DNA of 64,000 nt, taken from Candidatus Lindowbacteria bacterium RIFCSPLOWO2_12_FULL_62_27 (GTDB taxonomy: Bacteria; Lindowbacteria; 2-12-FULL-62-27). The stretch covers positions 186,001 through 250,000 of the forward strand of contig MFPR01000006.1 of the NCBI GenBank assembly GCA_001784175.1, written 5' to 3'. The position numbers and the translations under genes were made by a program. Shown here in pieces: positions 7,375 to 14,624 of this stretch (position 1 is its first letter; each line of letters starts with the position of its first letter). The notes below the pieces were generated by a model, which did not search any database, was not told the origin of the DNA, and saw only the letters and a program-made list of their open reading frames with translations.

Positions 7375-9171
7375 GTGCCGCTCTTGACCTTCCGCGGCCA
7401 TTCCGCCTCGCCGGGCCTGGCGACGGGCCGGGCCTTCTGGGTGGCGGACGTGCCGGTGGTGTCGGTGCACCGGAAAATTTCCCGGCAGGAAGTCCGCGAG
7501 GAGAAGGTGCGTCTGGCGGCCGCATACGTGCGGGCGCACGAGGAGCTAAAGAACATCGAAACGAAATCGCAGTCGCGCCATCCGCAGGGCCTCAAGGACA
7601 TTTTCTCCGCGCACCGCCTCATGCTCGAAGACCCGATCATCCGGTCGCGGATCGAGGCGTCGGTCCGCCGCCGGCTCATCTGCGCTGAATGGGCCGTCGA
7701 AGGGGTGTACGATGAAATTGCCGGCGTGTTTTCCAGCATGAAGAACCGCCATCAGGCCGGCCGGATGTACGATGTCAAGGACGTCATGCGGGTCCTTCTT
7801 GACCATCTGGCCGGCGCCGGCGAGACCGCCATCGGAGGAGAACTTGCGAACCTTCCGGACGCGCCCTTTATCGCCATCGCCCACGAACTTTCGCCGGCCC
7901 GGACCGCCGCCTTCATCGGAAGCAAAGTGGCCGGCATGGTCACGCGGCTGGGCGGCCGCACGTCCCATGCGGCCATCATCGCGCGGGAAATCGGCATCCC
8001 GTTCGTGTTCGGCCTGCCCTCCCGCAGCCTCAATCGCATCAAGCCGGACGACATGCTTCTTGTGAACGGCGGCGAGGGATCGGTCGTCGTCAATCCTCCG
8101 GCGGCGATTTCCCGCCGGTTTCGCGGCCGGCAGTCCGAGATCCGGAAGATCCGCAAAACCTATCAACGGATCGCCGCCCGGCCGACGCGCACTCGTGACG
8201 GCGTGGACGTGCGGATCTGGGCGAACATCGAAACGGAAAACGAAATACCGGGCGCCAAGAAGTACGGCGCCTGCGGCGTGGGGCTTTTCCGGACGGAATA
8301 TCTCTATCTTCAGGATCAGATGCCGGACGAGCAGGCGCTGTACGAAGTGTACCGGAAGGTTGCGCGGGCCGTGTCGCCGGGTTCGGTGGTGGTCCGGACG
8401 ATGGACCTGGGCGGGGACAAATTTCTTTCTCCGATCGAATTTCCGTCCGACATGAATCCGATGCTCGGCATGAGGGCGATCCGCCTGTGTCTGGCCCAGC
8501 CGAAACTCCTGATCCCCCAGCTTCGGGCCGCGCTCCGCGCCAACCTTCGACGCAACCTCCGGCTCTGCCTGCCGATGGTGAGCGCCGTCGAGGAAATTCT
8601 GGAGGTCCGCAAGTATCTGGACCATGCGGTGGAGGACCTCCGACGGAGCCGGACGCCCTTTTGCGCCCTGCCGCTGGGAATCATGGTGGAGGTCCCGTCG
8701 GTCGCCATCCGGATCGAGCGGTTCCTGCCGCACGCCGATTTCTTTTCGATCGGCACGAACGACCTCATCCAGTACACGCTGGCCGTGAGCCGCACGATGG
8801 AGCAGGTCGCGTATCTGTACCGCCCGCTGGACCCGAGCGTCCTCTGGCTGATCTCGCGGGTCGTCTCGGTATGCCGGGACAGCGGCAAGGAAGTGTCGCT
8901 GTGCGGCGAGGAGGCGAACAATCCGTTGATCGTCCCGTTTTTGCTCGGCGTGGGTCTCCGGGACCTCTCGATGGCGCCGCCGGCGATTCTCGAAATCAAG
9001 AGCCTCATCTCCGGCCTCGAAATCCCCCGCTGCCAGGCCATCGCGCGCCGCATGCTTGAATTCTCCACCGCCCGCGAGGTAGAACGGTATCTGCGAAGCG
9101 AGGTGTTCCCGATGCTTAAAACGATTATTCCGCACCATTACAGTTATGTGTCCCTCGAGAGCGAGCTCTAG
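7375..9171 (+). CDS. ptsI: PTS Enzyme I (phosphoenolpyruvate-protein phosphotransferase)
   Basis: A 598-residue EI that transfers phosphate from PEP to HPr, the entry point of the PTS. The phosphohistidine is His198 in GGRTSHAAIIARE. The PEP-binding barrel shows GVGLFRTEYLY, RTMDLGGDK, NPMLGMRAIRLCL, FSIGTNDLIQYTLA and the catalytic cysteine Cys510 in LCGEEANNP. In most EI proteins this last site reads CGE(M/L)AGD; the EEANN version is unusual but keeps Cys and Gly-Glu. The GTG start at 7375 follows the HPr stop by one base. Length agrees with the family (about 570-600). Confidence 0.95.
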   Translation: MPLLTFRGHSASPGLATGRAFWVADVPVVSVHRKISRQEVREEKVRLAAAYVRAHEELKNIETKSQSRHPQGLKDIFSAHRLMLEDPIIRSRIEASVRRRLICAEWAVEGVYDEIAGVFSSMKNRHQAGRMYDVKDVMRVLLDHLAGAGETAIGGELANLPDAPFIAIAHELSPARTAAFIGSKVAGMVTRLGGRTSHAAIIAREIGIPFVFGLPSRSLNRIKPDDMLLVNGGEGSVVVNPPAAISRRFRGRQSEIRKIRKTYQRIAARPTRTRDGVDVRIWANIETENEIPGAKKYGACGVGLFRTEYLYLQDQMPDEQALYEVYRKVARAVSPGSVVVRTMDLGGDKFLSPIEFPSDMNPMLGMRAIRLCLAQPKLLIPQLRAALRANLRRNLRLCLPMVSAVEEILEVRKYLDHAVEDLRRSRTPFCALPLGIMVEVPSVAIRIERFLPHADFFSIGTNDLIQYTLAVSRTMEQVAYLYRPLDPSVLWLISRVVSVCRDSGKEVSLCGEEANNPLIVPFLLGVGLRDLSMAPPAILEIKSLISGLEIPRCQAIARRMLEFSTAREVERYLRSEVFPMLKTIIPHHYSYVSLESEL

Positions 9172-9474
9172 GTGATCCCTCTGATCCCCGGCCGGTTTCA
9201 CAGGAAAAAGGGCGCCGGCGATGCGCTCGTGTTCCGCCGCAAGGAGGGGACCGCCCTCCGGACCTCGCGGCTGGGCAATCTGCTGGTGTACATCGGTCCT
9301 CACCCCGACCATCCCCACCTCGCGCTGTTCAAGAGCGAGGAGAACCCCAACTGGTTTTACTGGGACGCGCCTGAAAACTTCGAGGCGCTCGACGATATCC
9401 CGGAGGAGAGCCGGATCGGCGGGTTCAGGGCGACCCGCCCGCCGGAGGCGCTGTGGGGTCGGAAGGAAACATGA
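9172..9474 (+). CDS. Small hypothetical protein after ptsI
   Basis: A 100-residue soluble protein that I do not recognise. It begins with GTG immediately after the ptsI stop and its stop overlaps the next start (ATGA at 9471-9474), so it is part of the same transcription unit. Visible features: a basic N-terminus (FHRKKGAGDALVFRRKEG), then a hydrophobic strand LGNLLVYIG, aromatic residues NPNWFYWDAPENF, and an acidic middle (FEALDDIPEESR). No membrane segment or signal peptide. The codon usage matches its neighbours, supporting a real gene. Confidence 0.6.
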   Translation: MIPLIPGRFHRKKGAGDALVFRRKEGTALRTSRLGNLLVYIGPHPDHPHLALFKSEENPNWFYWDAPENFEALDDIPEESRIGGFRATRPPEALWGRKET

Positions 9475-11249
9475 AGAAGGGATTTTTCAATTCGATCTAC
9501 CTGCTCTCCTTCGTCGCGTCCCTCTTCATCGTGCTTCCCCTGTCCTCATGGATCGGCGGCGAGCGGGAAAAAGTGCTGGAGGAGCGGAGCCGGCAGGAGG
9601 AGCGGCAGGCTGCGTTTTCCGTTCTGAACCGGCTCTATGCGCACACCGGCCAGAGCACCCTGAAACTGATGGACGAAGTCGCCCGGTCAGTGCGCCAGGC
9701 GAATCTGCAGCAGACGGATTTCCGATATGTCAGCTCCGGCCTGTACGATTGTGTCGAGCGGCCGGGCCAGACGGGCGCATTTCAGTTCCGGCTGGCCGAA
9801 AAATTTTCCGAAAATATTCTGGATGTCCCACCGGACGCCCTCACCATGAGCCGCGAGGAGTTCGCCGGGCAGGGCCGGGCGGGCGATCCGGTTTCCCACT
9901 ACTGGATCGCGATCCCGTCGATCGATCAGCCATCGTCGATCGTGACGTTGGCGATCCGCGACCTCAAACACCGCGCGACCCTGGAGGAGAAGCGGATGGC
10001 GTTCTGGGGATCGGTGGCGATCGCCTTTTTGATCTTCTTCGCCGCGCTCTCCGCCGCGATGTTCGCCATCGTCCGCCGCCCCATCGGCCGGCTCCGGGAG
10101 GCGCTCTTGTCGGAGAAGGGCGAGATCGAGGTTCTGGCGCCCGACGAATTCGGCGAGTTCGGGTATCTGGTGGAGGCCATCCAGACCCACGTGCGCCGGA
10201 CGCGCTCGTTCGTCGCGACGGCGGAAAACGTTGATCCCATCACGGGCCTCCTTTCGGGTCAGGCGGCGCTGGCCGCGTATCTGGAGGCGCACCAGAACGC
10301 GGACGAGGTCTGCGTCGTCTTTTTCAGGGCCAATTCCGCGAAGGAGTACGTCAAGACCTTTGGCCGGCTCTTCCGGGACCGGATTTTGAAAATCACCGGC
10401 TCCGTGGTCGCCACAGGCCTGCCCGTGGGCGCGAAACTCTTCGCCGTCCAGGATCATTTCCTGATGACGTTTCTCACGGAGTCGGCGTTTCAACAGTGTT
10501 ATTCGGTCATCCAGAAGTATTTCTCCCGCGCCATCCAGCCGCTCTTTGAGAAGGGCGAAGCCTCCAAGGTCCCGCTCCTGACGCTGTCGGCCGTCGGCCT
10601 GTCCAACAAGAGCGCCGGGTTCGAAACGTTTCATGAAACCCTCCAGAAACTGCACGAGGACTGGGACAAGCTGGTGAACAAGCAGAACAGCGGCTGGGCC
10701 ATGATGAATTCAGACGATCAGTGGGTGAAGGGCATCCCGGAGGAGATCGAGGGCGGTGAGACGGAGGTGATCCCGGAGGAGCCGGAGGCGTTGAAGGACC
10801 CGGTATTTGCGCGCAAGGTCTTCATCGTGAAACTGGCGTTCATGTTCAAGTTCGATCCCCAGAAGGCGTCCAAGCTCTACAAGATGGGCTACACCCGGCT
10901 CCCGGCGCTTCTGGACGACGGCATTCTCGAAAAAGTAAAAAAATTCGGCCCGGACGCCGCCGCCGACATCAAGGGCTTGATCGACCGCATCCGGATGGTT
11001 CCGAAATCCCGGCTCTATTACAACGAGAGCGATTTCAAACAGGTCTTCGTCACCGACATCCGCATGATCCGGAAAATTCCGAGGGAAATCCTGAGCCGGT
11101 GGTTCTCCGCCGGATTCCGATCCCTCGAGGATCTCGCCTATGTCGGCACGGACGATCTCCTCAAGATCGACGGCACCGCCGCGCGCGCGGACGTGCAGGC
11201 CGTGATCGATCAGGCGAAGCTTGCTGCGCCCCCGGCCGGCGCCGGCTGA
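9471..11249 (+). CDS. Membrane protein with degenerate GGDEF-like and helix-hairpin-helix-like regions
   Basis: 592 residues. The start at ATG 9471 is preferred: GGAAGG precedes it and it overlaps the upstream stop. Architecture: transmembrane segment at about 5-27, an extracytoplasmic domain of about 150 residues, a second transmembrane segment at about 180-202, and a short linker like a HAMP region. Next comes a stretch beginning NVDPITGLLSG that resembles the D-x-LTGL-NR start of diguanylate cyclases, but no GGDEF signature follows. The last 130 residues (KLYKMGYTRLPALLDDGILE; FRSLEDLAYVGTDDLLKIDG) look like tandem helix-hairpin-helix elements. Likely a membrane sensor with no cyclase activity; the function is inferred. 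Confidence 0.6.
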   Translation: MKKGFFNSIYLLSFVASLFIVLPLSSWIGGEREKVLEERSRQEERQAAFSVLNRLYAHTGQSTLKLMDEVARSVRQANLQQTDFRYVSSGLYDCVERPGQTGAFQFRLAEKFSENILDVPPDALTMSREEFAGQGRAGDPVSHYWIAIPSIDQPSSIVTLAIRDLKHRATLEEKRMAFWGSVAIAFLIFFAALSAAMFAIVRRPIGRLREALLSEKGEIEVLAPDEFGEFGYLVEAIQTHVRRTRSFVATAENVDPITGLLSGQAALAAYLEAHQNADEVCVVFFRANSAKEYVKTFGRLFRDRILKITGSVVATGLPVGAKLFAVQDHFLMTFLTESAFQQCYSVIQKYFSRAIQPLFEKGEASKVPLLTLSAVGLSNKSAGFETFHETLQKLHEDWDKLVNKQNSGWAMMNSDDQWVKGIPEEIEGGETEVIPEEPEALKDPVFARKVFIVKLAFMFKFDPQKASKLYKMGYTRLPALLDDGILEKVKKFGPDAAADIKGLIDRIRMVPKSRLYYNESDFKQVFVTDIRMIRKIPREILSRWFSAGFRSLEDLAYVGTDDLLKIDGTAARADVQAVIDQAKLAAPPAGAG

Positions 11250-11253
11250 CCCC

Positions 11254-12525
11254 ATGCCCGTCACGGAAGAGCAGTTCGAGTCCTGGATCCAGGACGTCGA
11301 CACCGCCCGGGCCTCGACCGAAGACCGGTGGGAGGAGAATTTCGTCAAGCTGGCGTCGAGGAAACAGCTCGACTCGAAAGTCCTGGAGCTGGGCGACACG
11401 CCCCGCCTGATGGCCGACGTCCGGGACCCGGACGGCAACACACTCGTCCGGAAATACGACCAGCTCACCAAACCCGTCTGGCAGCGGCTGCGGTCGCGGG
11501 AAGACACCCCGCATGTGTATTTCATCTGCGAAAAACCGATCCGCGTCGTCGAGAGCATCAATCTCGAGTTCTTCAATTACGACGACTATCAGATCCTCGG
11601 GGCGTTCCTGGCGGAAAAGGGGAAGCAGAAGTCGGCCGGATACCTTTTTACCGAGGCCCTCAAATGCGAGACGGCGGATGCTTTCATCAACAAGGGCGTC
11701 TACCATTACCGGGCCGGCGACACCGGCGTATTCGACAATTATCGTCTGTCCAAGAAACATCTGGACAAGGGACTCGTGATGCTGCGGCGGATGCGCCTGC
11801 TCCCGCCTGATGAGTCGTTCCGGCGGAAAACCTGCCAAAAGGCGCTCGACGAAATCGACTTCAAGACCTCGGCCGGCCCCATCCGCTGGATCAAGGCCTT
11901 CGTCCGGCTGGTCACGTTTCACTTCGAGCCTGACATTTTCTACGTGGGCGCCGCGGACAGGAAGATTCTGAAGAACGGAGACATCCTGCGGTCCATGTTC
12001 GACACCATCGCCAAATACGAACTTCAGATGCTCAAGGACGCCGTCGAAACCTTTGTCTATTCGGTCAAAATCGAAATCCCTTCGGACTTTGAGGACGCCG
12101 TCGGGACGCTGGACGCCGCCGTGGCGCGCACGAAGGAGGCGAGGACAGAGGGGGAAGTGGTGGAACTGGCCGGCCCGATCGGAGAAATTTATGCCCGGTC
12201 CCAGCAGGTGGCGGCGCGACGGGATCAGGTCCGCACGGAGGCGAAGCGTGCAGCGGAGCTGTCCATCGTGGACCGGCTGACGGGAGAGGAGCTGGCGCAG
12301 ATCAAGCGTTTGGACATGAGCTACTCCCTGAAATCCCCCCGGGAGCTGACCGATCTGGCCGAGCGCAAGGACCTCGACCGGACCACGATGCTCTGGCTCT
12401 ACAAGGAGCGTTCTCACATCAAGATGATCATGGAGGCTCTCTATCACAATGCCGCGACGTCGGACGACCTGAAGCAGGAAATGGCGGTGCGGCTCGGTTT
12501 GGGCGGCAGACCGCGGTCGTTCTGA
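11254..12525 (+). CDS. Hypothetical protein, alpha-helical, unrecognised
   Basis: 423 residues from ATG at 11254, five bases after the previous stop; the frame stays open upstream but overlaps the preceding gene. No signal peptide or membrane segment. The sequence is rich in charged helices, e.g. EKGKQKSAGYLFTEALKCET (TPR-like in rhythm but not a clear TPR) and KRAAELSIVDRLTGEELAQI. Near the end, RTTMLWLYKERSHIKMIMEA is followed by a gly/arg tail. It lies between the degenerate-GGDEF membrane protein and the REC/STAS gene, so a signalling link is possible. I could not assign a family. Confidence 0.55.
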   Translation: MPVTEEQFESWIQDVDTARASTEDRWEENFVKLASRKQLDSKVLELGDTPRLMADVRDPDGNTLVRKYDQLTKPVWQRLRSREDTPHVYFICEKPIRVVESINLEFFNYDDYQILGAFLAEKGKQKSAGYLFTEALKCETADAFINKGVYHYRAGDTGVFDNYRLSKKHLDKGLVMLRRMRLLPPDESFRRKTCQKALDEIDFKTSAGPIRWIKAFVRLVTFHFEPDIFYVGAADRKILKNGDILRSMFDTIAKYELQMLKDAVETFVYSVKIEIPSDFEDAVGTLDAAVARTKEARTEGEVVELAGPIGEIYARSQQVAARRDQVRTEAKRAAELSIVDRLTGEELAQIKRLDMSYSLKSPRELTDLAERKDLDRTTMLWLYKERSHIKMIMEALYHNAATSDDLKQEMAVRLGLGGRPRSF

Positions 12526-12540
12526 GGGGTTTCCGTTTCC

Positions 12541-12569
12541 TTTACATTTGTCCGGCTCCATCCTACACT
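12541..12569 (+). promoter_or_regulatory. Sigma-70-type promoter, near-leaderless start
   Basis: TTTACA at 12541-12546, 17-base spacer, TACACT at 12564-12569. The predicted transcription start is about 12576, three bases before the ATG at 12579. No Shine-Dalgarno is present between the -10 box and the ATG. Confidence 0.55.
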
Positions 12570-12578
12570 TGAGAACTC

Positions 12579-13334
12579 ATGGACACGATGGATTCCACGA
12601 TTCTCGCGCCGCAGGTGATTGTGGCCGACGACGATGAACTGGCCTTGATGCTGCTGCAGGACGGGCTCAAAGGCATGGGATTTCAGACCGTCGGATGCAA
12701 GAACGGCAAGGAGGTGTTGCTTCTGGCGCTCAAGCGCGCGCCGGAGGCCATCCTCCTGGACGACCGCATGCCCGGGCTCGACAGCGTCCGGACCATCAAG
12801 CTGGTGCGGATCATGGAGCCGATCCGGGCCGTGCCGGTGATCCTCCTGGCGGAGACGCCGGACAGGGAGACGGTGGTGCGGGCCATCCAGATGGGCGCCA
12901 ACGACTGCGTGTCGAAGGAGGGATCGATCCACGACATCAACCTCCGGCTTCAGCGCGCCATCAAGGCGCCGGTGAAGCAGCCCGCGCCGCTGTTCGAGCA
13001 GCTCAAGTATTTCTTCCATTACGATGACACGTCCCTGACGCTCGACATCGAATCCGAAATCACGACCGAAGCCGGCAAGAACATGGTGGAGTTGGTCCGG
13101 TCCCTGACCGGGCTCATGCCCGTCAAGTTCCTCGTGAATCTGGACAAGGTTCCCGCCATCGCCGCAAGCGGGATCGGCTACCTTTCCGACGTCAAGGACA
13201 CGGTGATCAACTGCGGGGGCACCATTGCGCTGTCCCACGTCGATCTCAACCGCTACCAGCCGAACGTCCGGCGGTTCCTCGAGAAGTATTTCCAGATCGA
13301 GGTCCAGGCGGTCGTCGAGAAGAATCCGGGCTGA
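12579..13334 (+). CDS. Response regulator receiver with C-terminal STAS-like domain
   Basis: 251 residues. Residues about 12-125 form a receiver domain: acidic pocket ADDDE (16-20), phosphoacceptor Asp61 in LLDDRMPG; the lysine after strand 5 appears as SKEG. Residues about 140-245 resemble a STAS/anti-anti-sigma fold: VNLDKVPAIAASGIGYLS then CGGTIALSHVD, with a serine in the ASG position where SpoIIAA-type proteins are phosphorylated. Two paralogues with the same arrangement lie at 34963 and 39536. It precedes an HDOD gene by six bases, so the two are probably one signalling pair. The output of the module is not known. Confidence 0.75.
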   Translation: MDTMDSTILAPQVIVADDDELALMLLQDGLKGMGFQTVGCKNGKEVLLLALKRAPEAILLDDRMPGLDSVRTIKLVRIMEPIRAVPVILLAETPDRETVVRAIQMGANDCVSKEGSIHDINLRLQRAIKAPVKQPAPLFEQLKYFFHYDDTSLTLDIESEITTEAGKNMVELVRSLTGLMPVKFLVNLDKVPAIAASGIGYLSDVKDTVINCGGTIALSHVDLNRYQPNVRRFLEKYFQIEVQAVVEKNPG

Positions 13335-13340
13335 TCCGCC

Positions 13341-14624
13341 ATGGACCAGGCCGCGCCGTCCCAGTCCCAAATCGAATCCTTCATCCACTACCTCGTCGAA
13401 AACGAGATCGTCGACGCGGCCGCCGCGCGCCGCGCGCTCGAGGGGATCAGCCGGGTGGACCTGCGGATCGGCCGCGTGGCGCTCCTGGAGGGATTCATCT
13501 CGCCGGAGGAGATCAACAAGATCCTCTGGATCCAGCGGGAGGCGAATGACAGGAAGTTCGGCGAGATTGCGGTGGAGCTCAAGATCATGAAACCCGAAGA
13601 CGTCCGCCGCGCGCTCGAGCTTCAGCAGGATGAGCTGTTCGCCTTCTGCCAGTCCCTCATCATCGACGGCCTGATCTCGCCGGGGACGCTCTACGCGCTC
13701 CTCAAGGGATTTCTCGAGCAGGATTTCGACCGGGAGATCGAGCAGCGCCGGAGGGACGTGCACGCGCGGATTTCAAAATCGATCCGGGACGTCCTCAAAA
13801 AAATATCCATCGTCGCGCCCATGCCCGACACCGTCGCGCGGCTCCTGTCGATGCTCAACGACCCCGACGTCGACTTGGACGAAGTGGCGCGGGTCATCAG
13901 CCTGGATGTGGGTCTGACCGCGATGCTCCTCCGGCTGTCCAATTCAGCGTTCTACGGCCTCAAGTCCCAGGTCACCACGGTGAACAAGGCGGTGACGGTG
14001 ATCGGCACGAAGAAACTTCGGCAGCTCGTCATCTCCGCCGCCATGATGGACCGGTTCAAGAATCTTCAACGCGACCGGTTTCTCCGGTTCTGGGAGCAGT
14101 CGATGCGGGCGGCGCAGTGGTCGAAGGAACTGGCGCAGTTTGCGGGCAAGCCGGAGATCGACGAATTTTTTCTGGCCGGGTTTCTGCACAACATCGGCGA
14201 GATCGTCATTCTGCAGCATTTCCCGGACGAGGTGCGGCGGATCGAGGAACTGGCGCGCGGGGGCCGGCCGCCGCTGGAAAGCGAAGTCCAGGTTCTGGGA
14301 TGCGACCGGGCCGATATGGGATCGTATCTCCTGTCGCTCTGGCAGCTCCCGCCCGCCGTCGTCCAGGCGTCCATGCTCGCGCACCACCCGCGGCTGCACC
14401 TCCAGCAAATGTCGGGCATCACGCCCGAGTCCAAGGTCGTCAACATGGCCGTCGCCATCGTCAATTGCGCGCCCAACGTCAACGCCTTCGGCCAGGGCAT
14501 GCATCTCGGGCAGGTGGTGGAGGACTACAAGACCATCATCGCGATCGATTACCGGAACGTCAAGGAGATGCACGAGCGGGTCGAGAAAATCGTGCTGGAA
14601 CTGATGAGGTGGTTCAGCGTTTGA
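13341..14624 (+). CDS. HDOD-domain protein with N-terminal MshEN-like motifs
   Basis: 427 residues. The HDOD domain (about 150-350) is seen from PMPDTVARLLSMLNDPDVDL, SNSAFYGLKSQVTTVNKAV and FLHNIGEIVILQHFP; HDOD proteins resemble HD phosphohydrolases but usually lack the metal-binding residues, and here HD is HN. The N-terminal part has two 24-residue motifs, residues 42-65 (RIG...G...Q) and 72-95 (KFG...Q). They align without gaps to the MshEN consensus (RLG at 1-3, Gly at 10, Gln at 24), a domain known to bind c-di-GMP in type II ATPases. A c-di-GMP link is inferred. Six bases after a REC/STAS gene; its 3' end overlaps the convergent gene by 11 bases. Confidence 0.85.
   Translation: MDQAAPSQSQIESFIHYLVENEIVDAAAARRALEGISRVDLRIGRVALLEGFISPEEINKILWIQREANDRKFGEIAVELKIMKPEDVRRALELQQDELFAFCQSLIIDGLISPGTLYALLKGFLEQDFDREIEQRRRDVHARISKSIRDVLKKISIVAPMPDTVARLLSMLNDPDVDLDEVARVISLDVGLTAMLLRLSNSAFYGLKSQVTTVNKAVTVIGTKKLRQLVISAAMMDRFKNLQRDRFLRFWEQSMRAAQWSKELAQFAGKPEIDEFFLAGFLHNIGEIVILQHFPDEVRRIEELARGGRPPLESEVQVLGCDRADMGSYLLSLWQLPPAVVQASMLAHHPRLHLQQMSGITPESKVVNMAVAIVNCAPNVNAFGQGMHLGQVVEDYKTIIAIDYRNVKEMHERVEKIVLELMRWFSV

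Noticed and set aside
7546-9318. 590-codon open frame opposite ptsI
   Set aside because: ptsI is certain from its active sites; the other strand is low-complexity Arg/His/Asp-rich.
9471-11249. Active diguanylate cyclase
   Set aside because: Only the DPITGLLSG lead-in is visible; no GGDEF signature follows.
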